Position numbers and translations under genes: made by a program
Notes under the pieces: generated by a model
Seen by the model: the letters and a program-made list of their open reading frames with translations, nothing else
Databases searched by the model: none
Told to the model about the DNA's origin: nothing
Source of the DNA: Yponomeuta sedellus
Taxonomy: Eukaryota; Arthropoda; Insecta; Lepidoptera; Yponomeutidae
Length of the DNA: 64,000 bases
Reading direction: 5' to 3'
Assembly (NCBI GenBank): GCA_934045075.1
Contig: OW203724.1
Location: 18,219,143 to 18,283,142, forward strand
In this document: piece after piece, positions 30,201 to 42,200 of the stretch
Position numbering within the stretch: the first letter of the stretch is position 1
Layout: the number at the start of each line of letters is the position of its first letter

Positions 30201-33200
30201 AAAGAACATAATAATTAGTTTATTTTTCCTTTTATTCTCTAAAACGATCTAAATCTTGAAATGGAAACCTATGTTTAATTAACATGTAACGATTATATTC
30301 TTTTTAATGCACTAACCCGTGCTAAGGACAATTTTAAAACCCTATTTAATGAACGATTTAATGAACCCGCGACCCCTGATTTTTTTCCTTTTATAAAAAC
30401 TTTTTTAAAAACAATGAAACTCAGTTAAAAATTTAAAAAAAAAACTATACCGTTTTTCGTCGTCAGTGAAAAAGTCACAGTTTGATTATGGGTTTAAAAA
30501 CTTATTTAGAGGCAAAAAATTTCACCCATGCCGGGATTCGAACCCGCAACCTCTGGCACGGATAGCCAGAGGTTGCGGGTTCGAATCCCGGCATGGGTGA
30601 AATTTTCAGCCTCTAAATAGGTTTTTAAATTTGTCCTTAGCACGGGTTAGTGCATTAAAAATAAAAATAGTATAATTGATTATGGGTGTCATTCCGGGCG
30701 TAATTGCGGTGATCATAGAGCCACTTTATGAGCAAGTGTGTTGAAAAGCTGTGTGGTGTCGGCCTAGAGAATAGCACCAACCCAATTATTCCCGCGGGTG
30801 TCGTAAAAGGCGACTAAGGGACACAAACCGGGGGGGTGGGCAGCAGCGCCCCCAGCAGCGTACAATTCACCGAACTGCGATCCCCAACCCGCATGCCCAG
30901 CGTGGGGATTATGGGCATTACCCCCTATGATAGCACAAAGTGGCGCTCTTTAGGGGAGGGCTATGTCCAGCAGTGGACTTTTATAGCCTGATGGCGACGT
31001 GTTGAAATAGTTATTTGTTATACAAGAGTGCAAAGTTGCTTTTTAACCGCGTGTTCAATTTTGATGACCGAGCAAGCGAAGGATTCTAAAATTGAATCAC
31101 GAGCCCAGCGAGTGATTCAAAATTAGAATCCTGAGCGTTAGCGAGAGAATCAAAAGAGCACGAGGTGAAAAATCTTTGCACTCGAGTGCAACACGTAACT
31201 TTTCATTCCACCTCAGCGAGGAAATGACTAAATGCAAAAAAAAAACGTTTACAATCACAAGATAGGGACACTTTTATTTCAGTTTAGGTATTAATTACTA
31301 CATTATGACAGGTAATTATTACAGAATAATCTTTAAATAATAACAAAATAATACTAAGGTATAAGCATTGAATTTGAAGTAAGGAATTTGCTTACTTCAA
31401 ATTCAATGGTATAAGTAAGAAAATTTTAAAGTAAAGTTGCTACAGTTATTTAAATTGAGTGTAATATTTTTTTAATTCACAAACTTAGTGCACACGATGT
31501 TCTAAATTCAATTTACTTTATCCTCTAGACAATAAAAACGGCTTTTCCACTCAGATATTGAAGATTAAAAACACTCTTTCCGAGATGGTGGGATGAAATA
31601 GTAGATTATGCATTAAGGGAATAAAACCATGTTTTACGTCATGGGCGGTATATTGAACCCTGAGCGGAGCGAAGGACTCCGAGTTAACTCCCGAGCGCAG
31701 CGAGGGAGTTATGTAGAGTCCTGAGTGTAGCCAGGGGTTCATACCGCCCGAGACTAAGACATGTTTTATTCCAGAGGTGAATACTCTACTTTTCACACCA
31801 TCTGGGAGACAATAAAAAGTTTAAATTCGTATTTGCAATTCGCGCCTTTTTTTCTTTTTTTTTATTGGTGTTTCGCGCGGTCACACGGCACAGTACTTCA
31901 GAAAAAAAAGAAAAAAGGGGTGAGTTTCGAACAACAATTCGAATTTCGAATTGCAATGCGGGGCTTCTTCATAGTTTTCATGCGAATTTTGACATTCTAA
32001 ATTCAAATCACTTTATTCCCTAGGGAAATTCTTCATTATTATTGCCCTCGAGAGACAAGGCTATGCTTTACGATGATATTTGACGGTACGTAATAAGGCA
32101 TTGTCGAGTAGGAGGTGTGAAAAGTATATTATTCTTCGGCCCAGGTCCTCGACGAGAACGACAACAACCCGTACTTCGAGGCGGGTCCCGCCGAGTATAC
32201 TGTGAGCGAGGCCGCCCCGCCCGGCACCGTCGTGGCGGTCGTGGCGGCGCGGGACGCTGACAGCGACCAGTTCGGTCACGTCACGCATCTGCTAGACCGG
32301 CTCTCGTCACAGGTGAGTCTCTACTCTCTATACTACATTTCATTCGATTTTGGTGTGGCTGTAAACGTGTATTATTAAGATTCTTTGTTGCACTTGAAGG
32401 GTGCAAAGGAAGAACATGCTATGTCCGACCGACATTGAACTGAGATAATGTCCATAATAGATTTCAAACCTCAATAAAATATACATTACTTGTGTGATTT
32501 ATTACACAAATGTCTTGTTTTTTAATAAATAGTATTAGTGTTCAGTGACAAAGGTAGAAATGAACCATGGACAAAACAATTTTTTTCCGTGTACGACTAG
32601 GACCTTGCATGTTTTTGCATTGTAGTAGTATTTTTATAAAGCGATTACTCAGGAGACTCTTTATGTTTTTCTCAAGAGCGTTTTTGCGTTTCGTTCTACC
32701 ACTTTTACACTCCAAAATGGCATTATCAGTTTAAAAAAAGTAAAAATGCGACATTGCATGTTCTTCCTTTGTACCCTTCACTTATAAAAAAAGAAGTACA
32801 AAGGCGAACTTAATACTCGTATTTTCTAAGGTTAACACAAGCACTAGACATAATTAAAACTGTTTTTATACGGATTTATGCTCGTTTATTAGATTTTTAA
32901 CATTTTCCGACGTTTCGGCACTTTTTCAGGTGCCGTGGTCTCGGATGACTGAGATTAATACTTCATATGTAACTATATTGGCGTGTCCTAGGTCATTCCT
33001 TCGTTTTTTTGTGGTTATAATAATAGCAAAGAGACGAACCGTCCCGCCCGGCACCGTTGTGGCGGTCGTGGCGACGCGGGATGCGGACAGTGACATGTTC
33101 GGTCACGTCACGCATTTGCTAGACCATCTGTCCTCACAGGTAGACTCTATACTACATTTCATTGAACTTTGGTGTGGCTATAAATATATTTATGACAAGT

Positions 33201-36200
33201 CAGTTAGAAAAAAATCGTATCCTAGGTCATTCATTTATATTTTTTGCGGTTATAATGATAACATACGCACGATCCAATGCCACGCATTATTCCCTAAGAT
33301 CTATAATACAAGAGAAGGCAAAGTCGTCACCTCAAAGTCTTTTAATGCAGAGGTGACATTTGGAAAAGTAAACCCGTACTTCGAGGCGGGTTTACTGTGA
33401 GTGAGGCCGCCGCCCCGGGCATCATTTTCAGCGTTCTTCTGAATTCGGCAATCTTATTGGATTGGCTCTTCTGACATTTTTGTCAGAAGAGCCGCTTTTG
33501 CCTAGTAAATTTATCCGGTAACAATCGTACAATACAGCCCTTTAAACATTTATTACATCTTCGAACTAGGGCTTTCGAAAGCTGTCCACACTGAAATAAA
33601 CCTATGTCTTTAAAAACCGACTTCTTAGGGCGCGTGTCGACGAGACGGTTTCTGCCCGGGCCGGCGCCGGCCCGGCGTCGGGCCGGTACCAGTTATGTAT
33701 AAAGCTCCATACAAGTGTGCACATGCACCGGTGCTAGTGCCGGTCCGGTTCGGAGCCGTGCCTGGCCGGGCCGGCGCCGTGCCGGGTAGAAACCGTGCTC
33801 GTCGACACGTGCCCTTATTCTTCCTACTTAGTACTAGGACATCATCGGGAAAAATGCATAGTAGCAAAATGCCTACTTTTACAAAATAGGTACAGTAACC
33901 CAGAAAAATACTTCTTTGTGGCACTTGCTTCACTGGCCACTTAAGCGCTTAGTTAACAAGTTTTTGAAATGGTTTTTGTCCCCAGGGCAAGTTCCTAATA
34001 AACGCGGAGACCGGCAGTCTCACAGTGTCCGATTGGCTGGACCGGGAGACGGAGGCCACGTACAATTTGGTTGTCGAGGCGTGGGACAACTACCAGTTCG
34101 GTTACCTCAGCGGGGAGAGCCGCAACGCTTTCAAACAGATTGTGTAAGTTTTTTTCTCACTATAAATAGATAAAAAGAGCGATGGAGCGTGCCATGCTAG
34201 GCATGTCGCTTGTGGACCGCGTACCCAACGTAGAAATTCGTCGAAAAACCAAGGTCAAAGACGTTGTTAAGCGGATCACAAAGTTAAAGTGGAGATGGGC
34301 GGGACACCTAGAAGGGAAGACGGCCGGTGGACCAGGGCAGTATCGGAGTGGTGGCCAAGGGTGGGAAGGAGGTTGGTAGGCTGACCACCGACACAATGCT
34401 CCGACATCGTGAGGGTTGCGAGTCAGAGATAGATCAGATTAGCACAGGACCGTGAGGAATGGGCAGTAAAAAGGAGGTCCATGCCCAGCAGTGGGTTGAT
34501 ATGAGCTGATTATAGATAGATAACATAACATTTACATACAGGCACATGCATTGCTTCTGGCGCCGCAACTAGGATACCCTGTGACGTGAGAACCAGAAAC
34601 AATGACATCGCAAACATGTAAACATCCAAGACCTGGGGTTTTTTTTTGTCCCCAGCCGGGGTTCGAACCCGGGACCTCGACCGGAAGAAGATACAGAAGA
34701 TAACATTTACATACTAGCACATACTTTGCTTCTTGCCGCACACTAGGATACCCTGTGTCGTGGGAACCAGAAACAACGACATCACAAACATATAAACATC
34801 CAAGACCTGGGGGGTTTTTTTTTGTTCCCAGCTGGGATTCGAACCCGGGACCTCTTGCATGGTAGGTAGATGCGCTACCGCTACGCCACAGAGGTCGTCG
34901 GCGATCGTCAGATAGATTATAGAATTAATGTTATACAATTGGCGGTCTTATCCCTTAATTTTAATTTAATGTTTTGTGTTTTTAGGACAATTTGAAAAAC
35001 CACTACTAGAAAAATTGTGTTTTATCACGTTCTATGTTATAATTTTATTTCCCTACGAACATTATAAAAGTTGCTACTAAGATCTTACTATACTTTCTAG
35101 TCTAAATTGCGATTACTTATTAGGTTAGTTTAAATGATAATGTATGAGATTCGATGTGTGCAAAACTCGTCAAATAACCACGGATTTATCATAAATAACA
35201 CGGTATCCCTAACGCCTCCTAAGCGCCTGAGACACCCCTGTACCTGCTTCCCCTGCAACGTCAGTGTAGAAAACAGACAAAATCTGCCCGTTCACCAGCT
35301 GCCTTTCATCTGCACAGCCATCACGCAGTTCCACAAGCGTGAAAACCAGTTTCGTGCGAGCCACTGATTTCTAAAATTGTATCCCTTGTAGTAGGGCCTG
35401 CAGCTCCCAAATTAGACTTTTTGGGTAACCCTTAGGCACTGCTTAAATCGTTCGTGACGGACGCAAAGGCCTATGATGATCCCTTATACTTTCTTCCCGT
35501 GCAGCGTCCGTGTAGAAGAGTTGTACGACACGCGGCGACTGCACAACATCTTGGAGTTTCACAAACCGCAGGAATGTAGGTAATGGGACCTACGAGTCAC
35601 GGATTTCTCAAACTATATCCCCTGTAGACGACCTGTGTGGCGTAGCGGTAGCGCGTCTGCCTACCATGCAAGAGGTCCCGGGTTCGAATCCCAGCTGGGA
35701 ACAAAAAAAAACCCCCCAGGTCTTGGATGTTTATATGTTTGTGATGTCGTTGTTTCTGGTTCCCAAGACACAGGGTATCCTAGTGTGCGGCAAGAAGCAA
35801 AGTATGTGCTAGTATGTAAATGTTATGTTATGTATCTTCTTCCCGTGCAGCGTCCGTGTAGGAGTCGTGAACGACAACCCGCCGGTCCTTCGACTACCTA
35901 CTGACTGCACAACCATCAGGGAGGTTCACAAACCGCAGGACCTAATATCTGCGAGTCACTGATTTCCCAAACTATCCCCTGTACCTTCTTCCCGTGCAGT
36001 GTCCGTGTAGAAGACGTGACCAACAACCCGCCGACTGCACAACTATCGCAGAGTTCCAAAAACCGCATTAACCCATCACGTGTGCGCTACTGATTTCCCA
36101 AACTCTATCCACTGCGCCTTCTTCCCGTGCAGCGTCCGTGTAGAAGACGTGAACGACAACCCGCCGGTACTCCAGCTGCCTCCTGACTGCACGACCATCA

Positions 36201-39200
36201 CGGAGTTCCACAAGACACGGGAACCCATCACGGCCGTGCGCGCCACGGATAGGGATGACTCTGCTACCCCCAACGGTCGCGTGCAGTTTCATCTGGTCGG
36301 CGGAAAAGGACATGGTAAGATGACATTAGGCACTATATTATATTTTTTTGTAAAAGTTAAATGAATACTAGTCCACCGATGTCGTGCAGTTACTATTATT
36401 GTCCAAAATAAAACCAGTCACACTCTTTAAAATTACCCGAGAGAAGTGATTTATGTCTATGTCGATAGACATAAATCCAGTTCTCTATGTCAATAGACAT
36501 AAATCACTTCTCTCGTATGGAGCTATTTATTTAGGATTACTAACATATTTATACCAACACATTTACAGAAAGCTTAAGTAAATTAAACTTAAAAGTAAGT
36601 ATACAAGCCATCACTGTATACATAACATTATACAAAAATAAAAAGTAATTTTTTTACATAGTCTTTATACATCCTTGCACGGCCTGTGCAGGGATGCATA
36701 AAGACTACGCAAAAAAATCTAGAAAGGGAGAGTATGGGCTTAGTTACCATGCGTGCCCACAGCGGATGGGCAATTTAAAGCGCTGAGTAGTTGAACACTT
36801 CAGACAATCAGGTTTCCTCACGATGTTTTAGCTTGTGGTTATACTTAAAAACTTAGAAAACGAAGTCATTGGTACACACCCGCTCTGGGATCGAAGCGGG
36901 GTCCCTCTCTTCCGAGTTCATTGTTTTACCTACTGAGCTATCGGTAGGTAGAACAATTCATGGTTAGTGAGTAAAATTTTATTACCAAATTAATTATGTT
37001 ACATGCATGTGGATTAATCATTATCAATTTTATATATCGATAAAGAACACTTGGATATACGTACTCTACCTGGGTTGCTGAAAGAGTGCCGAAGCAGCTT
37101 AACAGAAATGATACAACATAACTATCCAAAACTTTTGATCACATTACTTATTTATGATACAGACTAAATACATTTGTACATACATTACTAGTTTTACTTT
37201 TGTATTTAATTGTCAATCTGGATTTTTGCAATAGAATTTACTGAACGAGAATATCTTTGGCCCGTATGTATGTTTGTATGCATGTCAGATTCTTGGTTTC
37301 CTCATCATCTTCATCATAATCAGTCCACTGCTGGACATAGGCCTCTCTCAAGCCACGCCATTGAACGTCTTTGCGAATGTCCTCGCTCCACCACATAACT
37401 TCCAATATAAGCCGACGTTTTGGCCTTTTTGCATCTGTAGGGTAGTTACACTTATTAATAAACCAGTCAGTCAACCGGTAGCCTCTGTGTTTCATTGACG
37501 TTACATTGACGCCGAGGACGGGATTATTTTTTTTTTCCATTCGTGAGAACAGTAAATCGCGTGCAAATTGCTGTAAAAATGCCGATAGGTAAATTGGAAC
37601 CCTTTGACTTAAATTCAAAGCAGTGGCCGGCTTATATACGCCGAGTGAACCAGTTCATTCTACTAAATGAAATTAAAGAGGAGCTAAAGGTGCCAATGTT
37701 AATAACGGTAGTTGGTGAAGCGACGTATTCGCTTATGTGCGACCTGTGCTCCCCGATACATCCTGAGAGTAAGCCGTTCGACGAGCTGGTGCGGCTCGTG
37801 ACCGAACATCTTGAACCGCAGAGGTCGGAGATAGCGGAACGCCACGTGTTCCGTTTACGGCGACAGCGACCTGGGGAACCCCTAGTGGAATATTTGCAAC
37901 ATCTCAAACATCTCGCTACGACATGTAACTTCGGCAATAAGCTGGAAGAAAATCTTCGGGACCAATTTGTTTCGGGGCTTGCTAGCGAAGTGATGAGGTC
38001 AAGAATATTCGCTGAACGGAACATAGAGTACAAGGCGGCTGTTGAGTTGGCTCTGGCGCTGGAGGCGGCCGAGCGGCATGCGGAGGTGAGCGGCGCGACG
38101 CTGGTCGCGGGCACCTCGGGCGGCGGCGGCGCTCCGGGCGCGGGCGCCGTGGCGGAGTCGCTGCACCAGGCGAGGGCGCGACGCGGCGCGGGCGCAGTCC
38201 CGCGACGTCGCGGCGAACAAGGCGGGCAGGCGCAGGCGCTTGAGTGCTGGAGGTGCGGCAAGGCGCATCGACCCGATAGGTGCAGATATGTGCACTATAA
38301 TTGTGATGGGTGTCATGAAAGGGGACATCTTAAAGTGATGTGTAAAAATGTGCAAAAAAGTTCACGAGTGCGGCAAAATTACGTAAGTGACGACGACTCC
38401 GATACGGATTTCTTCAATATCGACGTGATAACGCAAGGTAACAAACCATATTTTACTAAAGTTGTGGTGGAGAACTGTGAGCTGGAATGGGAAATCGACA
38501 CAGGTAGTCGTATTTCCGCTATTAGTGACATTTTGTACGAGGAAAAATTTTCTCACAAAGTTTTACAAAAGGATGATTTACTTTTACGTTGTTATTCGGG
38601 TTTACGCATAGAGACACTGGGCTTTATAACGGTCGACGTAAAATTGAACAACGTGCTTGCGCGTAACTTAAAATTGTATGTTATAAAAAAGGGTAGTCGA
38701 CCATTGTTGGGCCGAGAATGGATGCGAACATTAAAGATAAGTCAGATAAATTTTCACAACATTGTTACTAGTGACAATTTAATTAGTAGACTTTGTGCAG
38801 AGTTTCCGGAAGTTTTAACAGAGAAACTGGGTACATGTAAACAAACAATTCGATTACAGCTCACAGATGATCAACCGGTTTACGTGCGCGCGAGGCCAAT
38901 ACCTATAGCGTTAAAGGCACGAGTCGAGCAGGAGTTAGGGCGGTTAGAAAAGGATGGAACAATTTTTCGCATTGAGAATTCCAAGTACGGGACACCGATT
39001 GTACCAGTTATTAAGGAGAACGGGGATATTCGCATATGTGGTGATTACAAAATCACAGTAAATCCGAAATTGAAGCGTGACTACTACCCGTTACCGCGAA
39101 TTGATGAATTATTCGCTAGTCTTAGTGGTGGGGAGAAATATTCCAAAATAGATCTCAAACATGCCTACGAACAATGCATGCTTGCGAACGAAGATTCTCA

Positions 39201-42200
39201 GCACTTTGCGGCTATAACTACTCACATTGGTACATTTGCATATCGTCGTACGCCTTACGGTCTTTCGTGTATACCGGAAAAATTCCAAAAAATTATGGAA
39301 GAGACTCTAAGGGGAGTGCCCGGAACGGTGGTGTTTCTCGACGATATTTGTGTGACAGGTGCGAATGATGAAGCACATATCGGTAATCTGCGAGCTGTGC
39401 TCGAACGTTTACGGTACATGGGGTTAACCGTTAAATTATCAAAATGCAAATTTATGCAGAATAGTGTTAAATATTTAGGGTTCATCATTGACCGCCATGG
39501 CTTACATCCGGACCCGGAAAAATTAGAAGCCATTTCCAAAGCACCACGGCCGGGTGACGTCACGCAATTAAAAAGCTTCCTCGGAATGTTGAATTACTAT
39601 GGAAAGTTTATTCCCAACTTGAGCTCGCTGCTGCATCCTTTGCATCAGTTATTACGTAAGGACAATGCTTGGAATTGGGATTCTAATTGTGAAAGGGCTT
39701 TTAAAGAAGCAAAACAATCATTGTTATGTGAGCGCGTATTGGCGCATTACAACGAGGGGCTCCCACTTGTACTATCGGTAGATAGCAGTGCGTACGGTCT
39801 GGGTGCGGTACTCGCGCACTGCTACGCGGATGGCTCAGAGCGACCGGTCAGCTGCGTGTCGCGAACGCTGAATGAGGCTGAGAAGAATTATAGCCAATTA
39901 GATAAAGAAGCACTCGCTATATTCTTTGGGGTAATTAAACACCACCAATATCTCTATGGTAGGACTTTCGTGCTTAGAACGGACCATCAGCCGTTGAGCT
40001 ATATTTTCGGTACTAAAAGCGGTATCCCTCAAACAGCGGCAAGCCGACTTCAGCGTTGGGCGGCGCGGCTAGCGGCATATGATTTTAAAGTACAATTTGT
40101 GCGTTCGACGGAGAACGGCCCGGCCGACGCGCTGTCTCGCCTGCCGCTAGGGCAAGAAGGGCACCATAGAGATAACACTGCTACCTATGTAAATATTATT
40201 GAAGAGTCTTTACCTATAAGTTTTAAAGACATTGCTATGGAAACTAAAAAGGACAAAGTATTGTGCAAAATATATAGTTATGTACTGTTCGGCTGGCCTG
40301 TTAAGGCTGGTTCTGAGGACGAGAAGCCATATTTTAATAGGAAAGGGGAAATTGCAATGGATGCAGGTTGCTTACTTTTTAGATATAGGGTCATTATCCC
40401 AGATAAGTTGCAGAGGTTAGTTTTAAATGAAATTCATGAGGGACATCTGGGAATGAACAAGATGAAAAATCTGGCACGCAACTATGTGTATTGGGCTAAC
40501 TTGGACCGCGATATTGAGGAGCTGGTTCGCGCGTGCGACAGCTGCCGCGTAGTGCGAGATGCGCAGCCGCGGGCGCAGGTCCATCCTTGGGAGTTCCCGC
40601 TACATCCTTGGCACAGAATTCATGCTGATTTCGCGGACTGTGCCGGGAAACGATATTTAATAATAGTAGATGCCAATACGAAATGGATAGAGGCTATAGC
40701 GATGTCCGGTACTGATGCAAAGTCCACTATATCCGTATTACGTTCTGTTTTTGCGAGATTTGGACTGCCATCGCAGCTTGTCACGGATAATGGTCCCCCC
40801 TTTTTCTCGATTGAATTTAAGAGTTTTTGTGTCAATAATTGTATAAAGCCTGTGACGACAGCGCCATATAGACCCCAGGGTAATGGGGCCGCGGAGAACG
40901 CGGTGAAGACGGTAAAAAAGGCAATAAAAAGGGCAATACATGATGGGGTGGATGTACCAACGGCACTAAGTAAATTTTTAATGCAGTATCGTAATAGCGA
41001 ACATGCAACCACGGGTGTGTCGCCTGCAATGGCGTTACTTGGGCGTCCCTTGCGCAGCAGACTCGATGCATTGCGGCCGAACGTTGCAGCTACTGTGGAG
41101 GCCGCACAGGACCGGCAGGTAGCGGCAGCGCGCGGCCGCGATCCGCGGCTACAAGTGGGTGACACGGTATTAGCCCGTGATTACACGGTGAGAGGAGAGA
41201 AGTGGTCAGAGGGCGAGTTGGTTAGGCAAACGGGCCCAGTATCATTTGAAGTAGATATGGGGCAGGGAACGAGATGGCGCCGCCATGCTGACCAGTTAGT
41301 ACCTACATCGTCGCCCAGCACAGGGTCGAATCGATACTCCTTATCTCGTACCAGCTCTAATGCGAAGGAGTTAGAGGTTAATAAACCTATTGAGGGGAAA
41401 GTGAATGATGGCGCTGACGACACATTTGAAGATGCGTCCGCCGGCTCGGGTGGCGAGGAGCGGGATGTAGGACAGAGCCCGCAGCAGTTAGCGCAGGTGA
41501 CGCAGCCCGGGCTCGCCTCGTCGCCGCCGCTGCAGGCAGGCGCATCCAAGAGGGCTCAACGGGCCTATCAACGGGCAATGAGAGCCAACGCTAAATGATA
41601 TATAATAAGTACTCACAATTTATTAGTTTAAGTTCCTATCTGATGATGAAACCCTAAAATATATAATAATATGTGTTTCCTTAAAGATACTTTCATCTTA
41701 GTGATTTAAACCCTTGTTTTACGTTTCTACATAGATATGTTATTGTTGTAGTTTTAAAGGGGGAAAGTTGTAGGGTAGTTACACTTATTAATAAACCAGT
41801 CAGTCAACCGGTAGCCTCTGTGTTTCATTGACGTTACAGCATCTACTTAATGAGATGATTTATACAGCGTCCAGTGGTATCTTCACTCACACTAGATGGG
41901 TGAAGGGACCACTCCGACGCTGTAGTGCCTGGGACATGGTTTTTTATAGATGGTGTAGGCTTGCCCAGCACATATAGCATCCTGACAGCTTAGTCGGCCT
42001 AGCCCACAGGTAAGACTAGTCAATACGTGCGGAGCCAACCAAGCCCCGGGGTTTCCTCACGATGTTTTCCTTCACCATTAGCGTGTGGTATTGCGACTAT
42101 AAATTCGCAAATGTACGTAACTTCGAAATTAAACAAAGTCATTGGTACATGCCCGCACTCGGGATCGAACCTGGGGCTCTCGCTTGCCAGTCCATGGTTC

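Larger units (their letters stand above)
30105..32144 (+). other. cadherin intron 17
   Basis: Family A foldback, RTE-tailed repeat, hairpin and the cgagcg-motif region; otherwise nothing recognised. Confidence 0.7.
37436..41838 (+). mobile_element. mag-type Ty3/Gypsy LTR retrotransposon, complete
   Basis: 4.4-kb element in cadherin intron 20, same orientation as the gene. It has two identical 70-bp LTRs (37436-37505, 41769-41838) starting TG and ending CA, a 5-bp target duplication gcatc on both sides (37431-37435, 41839-41843), one long gag-pol frame and a purine-rich run aaagggggaaag just before the 3' LTR. The very short LTR recalls the Bombyx mag element (77 bp, from memory). No envelope frame is seen. 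Identical LTRs imply recent insertion. Confidence 0.92.

Noticed and set aside
33625..33933. Pro/Arg/Gly-rich open frames on both strands
   Set aside because: Produced by the GC-rich MITE.
37436..41838. Endogenous retrovirus with envelope
   Set aside because: Only ~170 bp separate the gag-pol stop from the 3' LTR; no envelope frame, so an LTR retrotransposon.
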